A stretch of DNA of 64,000 bases from Nonlabens agnitus (GTDB lineage: Bacteria > Bacteroidota > Bacteroidia > Flavobacteriales > Flavobacteriaceae). Within the stretch, counting starts at the first letter, position 1; each line of letters opens with the position of its first letter. The stretch spans positions 1,030,501 to 1,094,500 of the forward strand of contig NZ_MQUC01000003.1 of assembly GCF_002994045.1 (NCBI RefSeq), in the 5' to 3' direction. Positions 17,409-26,501 of the stretch are shown in pieces. The translations under genes and the position numbers were made by a program. The notes below the pieces were generated by a model that did no database searches, was not told the DNA's origin, and worked only from the letters and a program-made list of their open reading frames with translations.

Positions 17409-17918
17409 ATGGGAAGAAAAACCTCTAATAAAGTAAGAATGTATCACCGCTATCTAGGCTTTTTTCTAGCGGGAATCATGGCTGTGTATGCCATAAGTGG
17501 CGTGGCGCTCATTTTTAGAAATACAGATTACTTAAAGCAACAGGTGACTGTTGAAGAAACGTTGGATTCTAACCTTAGTCCTGAACAGGTGGGAAAAGAA
17601 CTTAAGATAAAAGACTTTGAAGCAAGTAAAGTAACTGATAAAGAAATTGCCTTTAAAACAGGTGTTTATAATGTCCAAACTGGTTTTGTCTCTTACACAA
17701 AGTTGCAAAACCCTTATTTATTAGATAAGCTTCAAAATTTTCACAAGGCAAAAACAGGACAGCCTTTATATTATCTAAATATCCTATTTGGTGTTAGTCT
17801 ATTATTCTTTGTAGTGTCGGCTTTCTGGATGTTTTTACCGTCCACGCCTATTTTCAAAAAAGGGATGTGGTTTGCCGCCGCTGGATTGGTACTCACGCTG
17901 GTGTTGCTATTTGTTTAA
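17409..17918 (+). CDS. PepSY-associated membrane-helix protein
   Basis: A protein of 169 residues with an N-terminal helix after the motif MYHRYLGFFLAGIMAVYAISG, a soluble middle part and two C-terminal helices, the second at about 150-169. This fits the PepSY-associated transmembrane family (PF03929-like), often linked with iron uptake and siderophore reduction. The start is at an ATG with no upstream extension. It lies divergent from the exported Dps, so a shared role in iron handling is possible but not shown. Confidence 0.75.
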   Translation: MGRKTSNKVRMYHRYLGFFLAGIMAVYAISGVALIFRNTDYLKQQVTVEETLDSNLSPEQVGKELKIKDFEASKVTDKEIAFKTGVYNVQTGFVSYTKLQNPYLLDKLQNFHKAKTGQPLYYLNILFGVSLLFFVVSAFWMFLPSTPIFKKGMWFAAAGLVLTLVLLFV

Positions 17919-17961
17919 TCTGGAAAGGAATACTTTTTCAGTAGATTAGTGATCTTGGTTT

Positions 17962-17995
17962 TTGCGTTATGGACTTAGGAATCCATGTATATTTG
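17962..17995 (+). promoter_or_regulatory. Bacteroidota-type promoter of serine dehydratase
   Basis: TTG at 17962-17964 and TATATTTG at 17988-17995, spaced 23 bases, match the TTG/TAnnTTTG pattern. The -7 element overlaps an in-frame ATG at 17985, so that ATG cannot be the start and ATG 18021 is preferred. Confidence 0.6.
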
Positions 17996-18020
17996 CGCGC
18001 GAAAATTAAGTACAGATTGC

Positions 18021-19466
18021 ATGAGTGAAATACCTAAAAAAATCGAGGCCATAAGTGTATTTGATATGCTTAAAATAGGCGTTGGCCCATCCAGTTCTCA
18101 TACACTAGGACCATGGCGAGCAGCGCGCAATTTTTTAGGGAAATTGCGAGATAAAGGTGTTTTAGGAAATGTTACTGCCATAGAAATTGATCTTTATGGC
18201 TCTCTTTCCTTGACAGGAAAGGGTCACGCGACTGACATCGCAGTCATCTTAGGACTCACCAATGCAGATCCACAAACTTGCGATATAGCAGAGATTCCAG
18301 AAACCGTGCAGTATGTCAACCACCAGCACTTGTTGCAGCTGGACGGTGTTCACCTCATCACGTTTCATCCAGAAAAGGCGATTAGGTTCAATAAAAACTT
18401 TTTGCCATTCCATCCTAACGGTATTCGATTCAAAGCCGTGCTGGATTCAGGTAAGTCGATATTTGAAACCTATTACAGTATAGGCGGCGGATTCTTTGTG
18501 CAAAAGGAACGCAAAAGAGCAGCGAGACAAAGAGCTATTTTTGAATGTTTTCCACGACCGGTTTCCAATGCGGTAGATTTATTAGCCTACTGTGAGCGAG
18601 AAAATAAATCGGTTTCACAGATTGTTTTGGAAAACGAGGAGTACCTCAATGATCCTGAAGACATCGATTCCCGCTTGCAAGATATTTGGGATGTGATGCT
18701 GGACTCGATGTACACTGGTTGTCATACAGAAGGTATCTTGCCAGGTGGTTTGAATGTAAGACGCCGAGCCTATGATACGCACCAGCGTTTACAGAAAGGC
18801 GCCGAATACTCCAATAAAGAAGAATGGATTGAAGCTATAAGAGGAACTGAGGTAAAATTTAGGGAGATTCTTAAATGGGTTTCCTGTTTTGCTCTAGCCG
18901 TTAATGAAGTCAACGCCTCTCTAGGTAGAGTAGTCACCGCACCAACTAACGGTAGCGCTGGCGTCATTCCAGCCGTATTGATGTATTATTTAGTGATTGA
19001 AAACCATTCTGCCGATTTTAAAGACATCAAGAAGTTCCTACTCGTTGCGGGAGAAATAGGTTCGTTGTTTAAGAAAGGAGCCACCATAAGCGCGGCAATG
19101 GGCGGTTGTCAAGCAGAAATAGGCGTAAGTAGTGCCATGGCTGCTGGTGCATTAACCGAGCTTATGGGCGGCACGCCAGCCCAAGTATTAATGGCAAGCG
19201 AGATCGCTATGGAACATCACCTAGGAATGACTTGCGATCCCATTGCTGGATTGGTCCAGATTCCATGTATTGAGAGAAATGCCATGGGCGCTATCAAAGC
19301 CATTAATGCCTGTGAGATGGCATTGGATACAGATGCCAAAAATGCCAAGGTGCCACTGGATAAAATCATTCAAACTATGTGGCAAACGGCACAAGACATG
19401 AACTCCAAATACAAGGAAACTAGTGAAGGCGGTCTGGCCGTAAACGTAGCCTTATCGGATTGCTAG
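18021..19466 (+). CDS. sdaA: L-serine ammonia-lyase (iron-sulfur serine dehydratase)
   Basis: A single-chain protein of 481 residues holding both the beta part ([14 protein letters not shown] at about 26-39) and the alpha part. Cysteines for the 4Fe-4S cluster are in [17 protein letters not shown] and INACEMA. It converts serine to pyruvate and ammonia in the cytosol. The start at 18021 is chosen because the promoter element lies over the alternative start. Confidence 0.95.
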   Translation: MSEIPKKIEAISVFDMLKIGVGPSSSHTLGPWRAARNFLGKLRDKGVLGNVTAIEIDLYGSLSLTGKGHATDIAVILGLTNADPQTCDIAEIPETVQYVNHQHLLQLDGVHLITFHPEKAIRFNKNFLPFHPNGIRFKAVLDSGKSIFETYYSIGGGFFVQKERKRAARQRAIFECFPRPVSNAVDLLAYCERENKSVSQIVLENEEYLNDPEDIDSRLQDIWDVMLDSMYTGCHTEGILPGGLNVRRRAYDTHQRLQKGAEYSNKEEWIEAIRGTEVKFREILKWVSCFALAVNEVNASLGRVVTAPTNGSAGVIPAVLMYYLVIENHSADFKDIKKFLLVAGEIGSLFKKGATISAAMGGCQAEIGVSSAMAAGALTELMGGTPAQVLMASEIAMEHHLGMTCDPIAGLVQIPCIERNAMGAIKAINACEMALDTDAKNAKVPLDKIIQTMWQTAQDMNSKYKETSEGGLAVNVALSDC

Positions 19467-19520
19467 TCAGTTTATTTACAAGTAGATAAATTAAGTAATC
19501 TAAACAAGTAGTTGAGCTGC

Positions 19521-19772
19521 TTAAAGTTGGTTTTTTCGAGTGAAGTAATTCACCAATGAGTATAAAGAAATCAAACTCCAGCAGGCGTCCAGAATTATAA
19601 ACGGCCAGTATTCCAATAGGATGGAAGCAAAGCAGGCCAGCGATGCGCCCACAAAGTTGAGGAGTATAAAAGTTAGATCTTCGGTCTTTACTTTCTTTAT
19701 TACCGTGAGGAAGTACGCCAGTAAAATAAGGAAGACTCCTATAGCACCTATCCAATCTGTAGCTGTCAACAT
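19521..19772 (-). CDS. Small membrane protein (CBU_0592-like)
   Basis: A protein of 83 residues with three hydrophobic segments (about 7-25, 33-50 and 55-75) and a basic end. The pattern resembles the CBU_0592-like domain of unknown function, which often has a tryptophan-containing last helix as seen here (LDACWSLISLYSL). Stands alone between two larger genes. Confidence 0.6.
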   Translation of the reverse strand: MLTATDWIGAIGVFLILLAYFLTVIKKVKTEDLTFILLNFVGASLACFASILLEYWPFIILDACWSLISLYSLVNYFTRKNQL

Positions 19773-19790
19773 ATTGTAGTTGTGTTGTTT

Positions 19791-19832
19791 AAAAAAAACT
19801 GCCAGCTTATGTCTTTAGGCATCAACTGGCAG
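19791..19832 (-). terminator. Terminator of the M42 peptidase gene
   Basis: Stem CTGCCAG / CTGGCAG with a 20-base loop; on the minus strand it is followed by a run of T (A run at 19791-19798 on the plus strand). Confidence 0.7.
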
Positions 19833-19857
19833 ATTTATCATTGGTTTAAAACCTAGA

Positions 19858-20967
19858 TTAGATGAGTTTCTCGCTGCGACCTTCAAAATAATTGAAGCTT
19901 TGATCTGCTTTAAGAACCAGCAAGGTTTCATAGATCATTTTAATCACGTTCTCTACGTCTTCGCGATGCACCATTTCCACTGTGGTGTGCATATAACGCA
20001 ACGGCAGTGAAATCAAGGCGCTAGGTACACCGCCATTGCTGTAGGCAAATGCATCCGTATCAGTTCCTGTAGAACGACTGGTAGCGCGACGCTGGAAAGG
20101 AATCTTATTTTTCGTCGCTGTTTCCATGATGATGTTGCGCAGCTTATTTTGTATTGCAGGTGCATAAGCCAGTACTGGACCTTTACCTATGGCAGCATCA
20201 CCATTGGTTTTCTTATCGATCATAGGTGTAGTCGTGTCATGTGTTACGTCTGTCACGATGGCCACGTTAGGTTTGATCGTTTGTGTGATCATTTCGGCGC
20301 CACGTAAACCTATTTCTTCCTGCACGCTGTTGGTCACATAAAGCCCAAAGTCCAATTCCTTTTTATTCTCTTTAAGCAATCGGGCCACTTCGGCGATCAT
20401 GAATCCGCCCATGCGGTTATCCAGGGCACGACAGACAAATTTGTTTTTGTTCAGCACCATGAATTTATCTGGATAGGTAATGACGCAGCCTACATCAACG
20501 CCCATTTTAAGCACTTCTTCCTTATCCTCGGCACCTATATCGATAAAGATGTTTTCGAGTTTTGGAGATTCCTCTTTGGATTTATCACGAGTGTGAATCG
20601 CTGGCCAGCCAAAAACGCCTGTAACAATTCCCTGCGGTGTATGAATGTTCACTCTTTTTGACGGTGCAATCTGGTGGTCAGATCCACCATTGCGCACGAC
20701 GTAAATTAGTCCATCATCAGTAATATAGTTGACATACCACGAGATTTCATCGGCGTGTCCTTCTATTACCACTTTATATTTTGCATCTGGATTGATGACA
20801 CCTACAGCGGTACCATAATTGTCAGTAATAAATTCATCCACATAAGGTTTAAGATAATCCATCCATACTTGCTGCCCATTCCATTCATAACCGGTAGGCG
20901 ATGCTGTATTGAGGTATTTCTCTAGAAATTCCATCGATGTATCGTTAAGTATGCTCTTGTCTGCCAT
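19858..20967 (-). CDS. M42-family aminopeptidase (glutamyl aminopeptidase type)
   Basis: A protein of 369 residues. Metal ligands are visible in GHADEISW (His/Asp), ALDNRMGG (Asp), and VQEEIGLRG (catalytic Glu plus Glu ligand). M42 enzymes form cytosolic dodecamers that trim peptides from the N terminus. The length is normal. It ends at a terminator; its start is about 100 bases from the divergent DUF4294 gene. Confidence 0.92.
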   Translation of the reverse strand: MADKSILNDTSMEFLEKYLNTASPTGYEWNGQQVWMDYLKPYVDEFITDNYGTAVGVINPDAKYKVVIEGHADEISWYVNYITDDGLIYVVRNGGSDHQIAPSKRVNIHTPQGIVTGVFGWPAIHTRDKSKEESPKLENIFIDIGAEDKEEVLKMGVDVGCVITYPDKFMVLNKNKFVCRALDNRMGGFMIAEVARLLKENKKELDFGLYVTNSVQEEIGLRGAEMITQTIKPNVAIVTDVTHDTTTPMIDKKTNGDAAIGKGPVLAYAPAIQNKLRNIIMETATKNKIPFQRRATSRSTGTDTDAFAYSNGGVPSALISLPLRYMHTTVEMVHREDVENVIKMIYETLLVLKADQSFNYFEGRSEKLI

Positions 20968-21068
20968 TATTTTTTCAATTTGACGTGAAGATAATAATCG
21001 ACCTCTAGAAACCGTTTGTTTCTAGGGTATATTCTTAACTTTGGAATGCTTTTTGGCACTATTTGGGT

Positions 21069-21872
21069 ATGATTCAGAGACTTTATTTTGTGATGTTGCT
21101 TTTGATGTGTTCCGCTTTCGCGAAAGCGCAAACAATACCATCTTCTCCACAACCTACAGACAGCGTCAAGACCGCAACCGCAGACTACTTTTATATAGAC
21201 GGCGATAGTGTAAGTGCCGTGGAATTGGATGAAATACTGCTTATCCAAGACCTAAAATTTACCAGCCGTTACGAGCGTGTTAGATACCTGATTTTACAAC
21301 GTAAGGTAAAACGTGTCTGGCCGTATGCAAAACTCGCCGCAGAACGACTTACCGAACTGGACAGAAGGCTCGCTACCATTGATAACAAAGGCGACCAAAG
21401 GCGATATGCCAAAATGGTGGAGAATTACATCGAGGACGAGTTCAAAGAAGAACTGAAAAAACTAACCCGTACGGAAGGTCAGATCCTTATCAAATTGATC
21501 CATAGACAGACGGGTGATACCGCTTTTGAATTGATCAAGCGATTGCGCAGTGGCTGGAGTGCGTTCTGGTTCAATAATACCGCGAGTTTTTTTGACATCT
21601 CGCTTAAGGAAGAGTACCAGCCCATGACCGTGGTAGAAGATTTTTATATCGAGGACATCCTACAGCAGCAATTCAAACGTGACACGCTGGAACCACAGGA
21701 TCCAGCCATACCAGTAGATTATTTTGCAGGCCGTGCGTTGTGGAAGGATTTTGAGGCCAATTTGCCGCCTAATTATGACAAAGTCAACCTAGCGGAACGT
21801 GCCAAAAAACGTGAGGAGTACTTAAAGAAAAAAGCTAAAAAGGAGCGCCGCAAAAGGAGAAGAAGTAATTAA
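21069..21872 (+). CDS. DUF4294-family exported protein
   Basis: A protein of 267 residues starting at ATG 21069. The signal peptide ends in SAFAKAQ, and this cleavage region is encoded by a palindromic repeat copy (21113-21128). The body is a conserved domain typical of Bacteroidota (DUF4294), with YAKLAAERLTELDRRL and LIKLIHRQTGDTAFELI. The C-terminal 25 residues are almost all Lys, Arg and Glu. Function unknown; likely periplasmic. Confidence 0.85.
   Translation: MIQRLYFVMLLLMCSAFAKAQTIPSSPQPTDSVKTATADYFYIDGDSVSAVELDEILLIQDLKFTSRYERVRYLILQRKVKRVWPYAKLAAERLTELDRRLATIDNKGDQRRYAKMVENYIEDEFKEELKKLTRTEGQILIKLIHRQTGDTAFELIKRLRSGWSAFWFNNTASFFDISLKEEYQPMTVVEDFYIEDILQQQFKRDTLEPQDPAIPVDYFAGRALWKDFEANLPPNYDKVNLAERAKKREEYLKKKAKKERRKRRRSN
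21113..21128. repeat. Palindromic repeat copy 6 (signal peptide of DUF4294 gene)
   Basis: Exact CGCTTTCGCGAAAGCG, read as AFAKA directly before the predicted signal-peptide cleavage. Confidence 0.95.
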
Positions 21873-21881
21873 AAATTTTTC

Positions 21882-22415
21882 TTAAGCCCATTTTAGCACA
21901 TGCATTTTTTCCGTTCGAATTCTCATTATGTATTCGTCTTCCATTTCATAATCCAATAATCTATCTGAAAACATGGAATCATTTAATATTCTGGATTTTC
22001 TTAATACGCTTGCTAAAGGATAAAACGTGTTTTGATAATTACCAGTTTGATATAATTGATCTTCAAACTTTAAACTTTCTGCAGTATTACAAATTAAAAT
22101 CAACCCTTTTCCTTGGCCAATTCTTTTAGCCTCATCAATTCTACCTGTGAAACTTGCTAGTTTATCTTTCCTTCCAATTCTGTTACAGGATCTAAAGAGT
22201 ACGGGTCTAGTTTGAGGTAAATAATTTCTAAGAACAATATCCCAAACGTCAAAAAAAGCTTTTCTTTTTTCACTGGCATCAGTAAGAATCCAATTGCTTA
22301 TAAATTCTGCAGTCCGTTTTTCAATAGCAGAATCATTTTCTAAAATACCGATCAAATTACTTGCTATATTTTCTTTTTCTGCGGGAGATAATCGGTATAT
22401 AAATTTATTGCTCAA
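21882..22415 (-). CDS. Orphan protein, possible ADP-ribosyltransferase fold
   Basis: A protein of 177 residues with no close family that I recognise. The order of three motifs resembles R-S-E ADP-ribosyltransferases: Arg75 in VLFRSC, Ser-Phe-Thr 88-90 in LASFTGR followed by an alanine-containing helix, and Glu159-Asp-Glu161 in EMEDEYIM near the end. It has no signal peptide. The coding sequence is richer in A and T than its neighbours, which suggests recent arrival. If the fold is right it could be a toxin or modifying enzyme. This is a weak pattern call and could be chance. Confidence 0.45.
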   Translation of the reverse strand: MSNKFIYRLSPAEKENIASNLIGILENDSAIEKRTAEFISNWILTDASEKRKAFFDVWDIVLRNYLPQTRPVLFRSCNRIGRKDKLASFTGRIDEAKRIGQGKGLILICNTAESLKFEDQLYQTGNYQNTFYPLASVLRKSRILNDSMFSDRLLDYEMEDEYIMRIRTEKMHVLKWA

Positions 22416-22472
22416 TCTAAAAGATAAAATTTATCAAAAAATACATGGTGATACTTGGCATAGAGTTGAAGA

Positions 22473-23705
22473 TCACCCATTCATCGCCTGTATACGTTGC
22501 TCTAAACTTGGGTGTGAGTAGTGAAAAATTACATAGGCCGGATGTGGAGTCAAATTGCTTAGGCTCGAACTGGAAAGTTTCTTGAGCGCATTGATTAATG
22601 GAACACCTGCATAGGTTTTTTGGGCATAGTGGTCTGCCTGGTATTCAAACTTTCGCGAAAGCGAACTCATAATCAGACCTGTAATTCTAGAAATGGGTGC
22701 GTAGAGCAATCCAAAAGCGACCAAACCTACATGAAAGGATGCCTGAGTCACGCCTAACGCTTGAGCTAATAAATCACTATCGACAAAAAGCGAAAACAAC
22801 CACAACGTCAATCCAGTAGTGATTGTGCTGGCCACAAGATTGTAGATGATGTGTTTCTTCTTGTAATGGCCTACTTCGTGAGCGAGGACGGCCACGATCT
22901 CTTCGTGGGTGAGTTTATCAATCAAGGTGTCGTAAAGCGTCACGCGCTTTTCGCTGCCAAATCCGCTGAAATAGGCATTAGCTTTTGTAGATCTCTTACT
23001 ACCATCGATGACAAATATTTTATCCAGCTGGAATCCAACCGTTGCCGCATAATCGCTGATCTTATGTTTCAGCGGTCCTTCTTCCAGCGGCACTTGTTTG
23101 TTGAATAAGGGAACAAACAATCGCGCATAGAACATATTCATCAATAGCGAGATCACAAAAACCAGAATCCAGACGTACCACCAGAAATCATCGCCAGCCC
23201 ATTGATAGCACAAAATGACGATGGCCAGCAAACCGCCACCTAAAACCGCTGTAAGCAGCCAGCCTTTTATCTTATCGATAATGAATGTTTTTTTTGTGGT
23301 TTTATTGAAACCAAAACGTTCTTCTATCACAAAGGTGCCAAAATAGGAGAACGGTAATGAGATCAACTCGCCAGCAATCGCAATGATCCCGAAGAAAACA
23401 ATAGCAACCAGAATGTCATGATCTGCCACAGATCGCGCCCAGGCATCTACAATGGCAAAACCATCCAGAAACAGGAACATCAAAGTTGCGACAAAGGAAA
23501 CAGTAGCCGATATGGTGCCAAATCTAAAATTGGTCTTTTTATATTCCTGCGAGCGATCGTATTCTGCAGCATCATAGACATCGCTCACAACTTTAGGTAT
23601 AGGCTTGGAGTACCAGGAGTAGTTAAGGTAGCTCAAGGTGCGTTCCAATAGAAATTCAAAGCTCAGAATTCCTATAATGATGTAAAAAAGGGTTTGCGCA
23701 TCCAT
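22473..23705 (-). CDS. M48-family membrane metalloprotease (Ste24/CAAX-protease type)
   Basis: A protein of 410 residues with about seven membrane segments. The zinc motif HEVGH lies in VLAHEVGHYKKKH and the third ligand Glu in KFEYQADHYA. The layout fits the CAAX prenyl protease 1/Ste24 family, which in bacteria handles membrane protein quality. A palindromic repeat copy (22650-22664) is read as SLSRK immediately before FEYQAD, so it sits next to the zinc ligand. C-terminal TPHPAYVIFHYSHPSLEQRI is typical of the family. Confidence 0.93.
   Translation of the reverse strand: MDAQTLFYIIIGILSFEFLLERTLSYLNYSWYSKPIPKVVSDVYDAAEYDRSQEYKKTNFRFGTISATVSFVATLMFLFLDGFAIVDAWARSVADHDILVAIVFFGIIAIAGELISLPFSYFGTFVIEERFGFNKTTKKTFIIDKIKGWLLTAVLGGGLLAIVILCYQWAGDDFWWYVWILVFVISLLMNMFYARLFVPLFNKQVPLEEGPLKHKISDYAATVGFQLDKIFVIDGSKRSTKANAYFSGFGSEKRVTLYDTLIDKLTHEEIVAVLAHEVGHYKKKHIIYNLVASTITTGLTLWLFSLFVDSDLLAQALGVTQASFHVGLVAFGLLYAPISRITGLIMSSLSRKFEYQADHYAQKTYAGVPLINALKKLSSSSLSNLTPHPAYVIFHYSHPSLEQRIQAMNG
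22650..22664. repeat. Palindromic repeat copy 7 (inside M48 protease)
   Basis: CTTTCGCGAAAGCG core with one arm shortened; read on the minus strand as SLSRK. Confidence 0.85.
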
Positions 23706-23773
23706 ATTACAAAGGTAGCTGGATCATGATGTTTAATTTTACAAAATGCACAGGAGTTGTACACGATTCTCGG

Positions 23774-24586
23774 TTAAAAACCACGCTGGCGTCTCGCTTC
23801 AAAAAGCAGGATAGCTGCGCTCACACTCACATTCATGCTATCAATGGCGCCACTCATGGGGATAATAATGTTAGTGGTTGCGGCATCTCGTAGCACTTGG
23901 GATAAACCGGTAGCTTCAGTGCCTACCGCGATGGCTGCAGGCTTTTTAAAATCCACAAGGTCATAGCGTTCACTGGTTTGAAGGGTCGCCGCATAAAGAT
24001 CAATGGATTTACTTTTCAAAAACGCCACACATTCTGCAGCGGTAGCGATGACCGTAGGCACAGTAAAAATACAGCCTACACTGGATCGAATCACGTTGGG
24101 GTTGAACAAATCTGATATAGGGTCAACGATGATCACGGCATCAATTCCAGCAGCATCTGCCGTTCTTAACAAGGCACCTACATTTCCTGGCTTTTCCGGT
24201 GATTCTGCGATGAGAATCAATGGATTGTCTGATAATGGTAAATTGGATAGATTGGTTTTTTTCGCTTTCGCGAAAGCGATACAACCTTCCGTACCGCTGC
24301 GGTAGGCAAGCTTTTCATAAACGTCCTGAGAGACGGCAATCAATTCTTCATCACCTTTTAAACCAAGATCTGCAATGACCTGGTCATTTGTAAAATCGTT
24401 GGAGCTGTAAAGAATATCACCGCAAATGAGCACTTTATCGATTTCAAAGCCGCCAGTAATAGCAAGACCTATTTCTCGTTGTCCTTCAATCAAGAAAAGA
24501 CCTTCTTTTTTGCGCGTCTTGCTCTTGCGCTGCAGTTGCTCTGCATGGCGTATGATGGCATTATGCGGGCTCGAGATGTATTTCAC
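23774..24586 (-). CDS. SpoU-family RNA 2'-O-methyltransferase (TrmH-like)
   Basis: A protein of about 270 residues. The SpoU signature appears as ESPEKPGNVGALLRTADAAG, then NPNVIRSSVGCIF and the C-terminal IPMSGAIDSMNVSVSAAI, the knotted S-adenosylmethionine site. The N-terminal part (IRHAEQLQRKSKTRKKEGLFLIEG) is the substrate-binding domain of rRNA methylases. The frame is open further upstream to 24676, but GTG at 24584-24586 fits the family's N terminus better and avoids overlap with the divergent thioesterase. A repeat copy is read as AFAKA at 24263-24278. Confidence 0.9.
   Translation of the reverse strand: MKYISSPHNAIIRHAEQLQRKSKTRKKEGLFLIEGQREIGLAITGGFEIDKVLICGDILYSSNDFTNDQVIADLGLKGDEELIAVSQDVYEKLAYRSGTEGCIAFAKAKKTNLSNLPLSDNPLILIAESPEKPGNVGALLRTADAAGIDAVIIVDPISDLFNPNVIRSSVGCIFTVPTVIATAAECVAFLKSKSIDLYAATLQTSERYDLVDFKKPAAIAVGTEATGLSQVLRDAATTNIIIPMSGAIDSMNVSVSAAILLFEARRQRGF
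24263..24278. repeat. Palindromic repeat copy 8 (inside SpoU methylase)
   Basis: Exact CGCTTTCGCGAAAGCG, read on the minus strand as AFAKA, between the substrate-binding and catalytic domains. Confidence 0.95.
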
Positions 24587-24664
24587 GTGGTAGGGTTGAT
24601 GCGACAAAGTTAATGCAATATGCAATTGATTGTGGGTTTGCTTAATTTTGAACAAATTAAAGTC

Positions 24665-25069
24665 ATGAATTTCCACACGCGCAAATGGATCAAACCAGAA
24701 GATCTCAACCCTAACGGCACGCTATTCGGTGGTAGGTTGTTGGACTGGATCGATGAAGAAGCTGCTCTTTATACCATCATTCAGTTTGAAAATTCTAGAG
24801 TGGTGACCAAATATATGAGTGACATTGACTTTAAGGCCAGCGCTAAAACAGGCGACATCATTGAAATAGGTCTTGAGGTGAATTCTTTTGGAAAGACATC
24901 CATCAATCTGCATTGTGTGGTGCGCAATAAGATGACGTATGAAACCATCATTACCATCAAAACAATCATCCTAGTCAATCTGGATGAGAATGGTAAGCCG
25001 GCACCTCACGGTAAAACAGAAACTGAATATCAATCAGAACGCATGAAGCGTCGCGGTATAGGCGGATAG
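24665..25069 (+). CDS. Acyl-CoA thioesterase (hotdog fold, YciA-like)
   Basis: A protein of 134 residues starting at ATG 24665. The hotdog active-site region NPNGTLFGGRLLDWIDEEAA (about 15-34) has the Asn and Asp typical of YciA/BACH-type thioesterases. It hydrolyses acyl-CoA esters to free acids and CoA. A possible TAATTTTG promoter element lies upstream at about 24641-24648, which argues against the in-frame start at 24620. Divergent from the RNA methylase. Confidence 0.9.
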   Translation: MNFHTRKWIKPEDLNPNGTLFGGRLLDWIDEEAALYTIIQFENSRVVTKYMSDIDFKASAKTGDIIEIGLEVNSFGKTSINLHCVVRNKMTYETIITIKTIILVNLDENGKPAPHGKTETEYQSERMKRRGIGG

Positions 25070-25187
25070 TCTTAGGAATAGAGGAATAACAAACTATAAA
25101 TTCAGTTTGCAACTGAAAATGACGAACTCTTAAATAAGTTCATTTTTGTAGTGAGCTTAGTCTTAATTCTAGATCTTATTTCAAAGA

Positions 25188-25487
25188 TTAAGCTGCCTCT
25201 AAAGCTTCTGAACCATCGTTCAAATATTTATCCTTCATCCAGAATGTACCGAAAGGCACTACAGACATCAAGATCACTATAATCATGTCCTTAAACTTCC
25301 ACTTGAGGATTTGAGCGACCACAATAGCAAGAACCACGTAGCCTAAAAACAAAAAACCATGCGCCATGCCTACAATTTTGTTGGGCATTCCTATACCGCC
25401 TAGATATTTAAGTGGCATGGTCACAAAGAGGACCAAAAGGAATGAATAACCTTCTGCAATGGCTAGGTATCTAAAAATTTTAATCAT
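25188..25487 (-). CDS. DUF3817 membrane protein
   Basis: A protein of 99 residues with three hydrophobic helices and the motif GMAHGFLFLGYVV, typical of the DUF3817 family of integral membrane proteins. The start overlaps the end of the mechanosensitive channel gene by eight bases, so the two are co-transcribed. Function unknown. Confidence 0.8.
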   Translation of the reverse strand: MIKIFRYLAIAEGYSFLLVLFVTMPLKYLGGIGMPNKIVGMAHGFLFLGYVVLAIVVAQILKWKFKDMIIVILMSVVPFGTFWMKDKYLNDGSEALEAA

Positions 25488-26403
25488 CGCTGCTTTTTAT
25501 TTCTTTCATGGACAAATTTAGTTCAGACTCACGACCATACAGCTTGATTTCCTGAATATCTGCCGGTAGATAGAATCCTTCTTGCATCAAGGCTTTTTTC
25601 ACATTGCCTATGACTCGACCTTTCGTTTGTGTAGCGACCCTACCATAATCTGTCGTATCTACCCAGAACATCACTTTTACGTTCACGGTACTTGTGGCCA
25701 GTTCGTCTTCTGCCACATAGCTTTGATGTTCCTCATCTGTAATTACTCTAGGGTCATCTTCCAGGGTTTTAAGAATAACCGCTTTGGCGAGATTGATATC
25801 ATCTTCATAGTCCAGACCTACCATAAAATCCCAACGGAAGAATCCGTCTTCGGTATAATTGGTTACTGGTCTCGTGATGACATCACTATTTGGGATGTAG
25901 ACATCTTTCCCGTCAAAGGTTTTGAGTTTAGTGTATCTAAATTCCAAGGCTTTTACCTTCCCAAAATTGTCTCCAATCTCAACCGTATCATTAACATTAA
26001 AAGGTCTGTTGAAACTCAAGATGACTCCTGCGATAAAGTTTTGACCTATGTCCTTGAATGCAAATCCCAATATCACGGCACTGGCTCCTGCAGTGGCAAA
26101 AATTCCTGCACTCACGTTACCAAAACCGGCGGCTTGAAGTGACAAGACTATAAACGCAATGATCAACAATAACCGTATGGCTTGTCCCAGGAAACGGCTC
26201 ATTAAGGGATCTGCAGTTCTGGCTTTCACGCGTCTCGAGGTAAACCTACCTATATAACCAGCAATCAAAAATCCTAAAATGATGATGATCAATCCTAGTC
26301 CTAAGCGTGGTAGCAACTCAACAAAATGGTTATAATAATTGCCCAAAGCGATGCTAATCTGCTCGCTAAAGGACTCTGCGTTTTCAATTTTTTCTTGGGT
26401 CAT
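25480..26403 (-). CDS. Small-conductance mechanosensitive channel (MscS family)
   Basis: A protein of 307 residues with an N-terminal periplasmic part, three membrane helices and the pore helix rich in Gly and Ala (FGNVSAGIFATAGASAVILGFAF). The beta domain begins RPFNVNDTVEIGDNFGKV. It releases solutes during osmotic downshock. First gene of a two-gene operon with DUF3817. Confidence 0.93.
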   Translation of the reverse strand: MTQEKIENAESFSEQISIALGNYYNHFVELLPRLGLGLIIIILGFLIAGYIGRFTSRRVKARTADPLMSRFLGQAIRLLLIIAFIVLSLQAAGFGNVSAGIFATAGASAVILGFAFKDIGQNFIAGVILSFNRPFNVNDTVEIGDNFGKVKALEFRYTKLKTFDGKDVYIPNSDVITRPVTNYTEDGFFRWDFMVGLDYEDDINLAKAVILKTLEDDPRVITDEEHQSYVAEDELATSTVNVKVMFWVDTTDYGRVATQTKGRVIGNVKKALMQEGFYLPADIQEIKLYGRESELNLSMKEIKSSDD

Positions 26404-26501
26404 GATGCTGGATTTATGTAAAAATAGACTGTGTTTGAATGATAAGTGTTAAGCTTAAACAAAAGTCGATGCGGTCTGCCTTGCTGGTTTATTTTTGTAA
26501 G

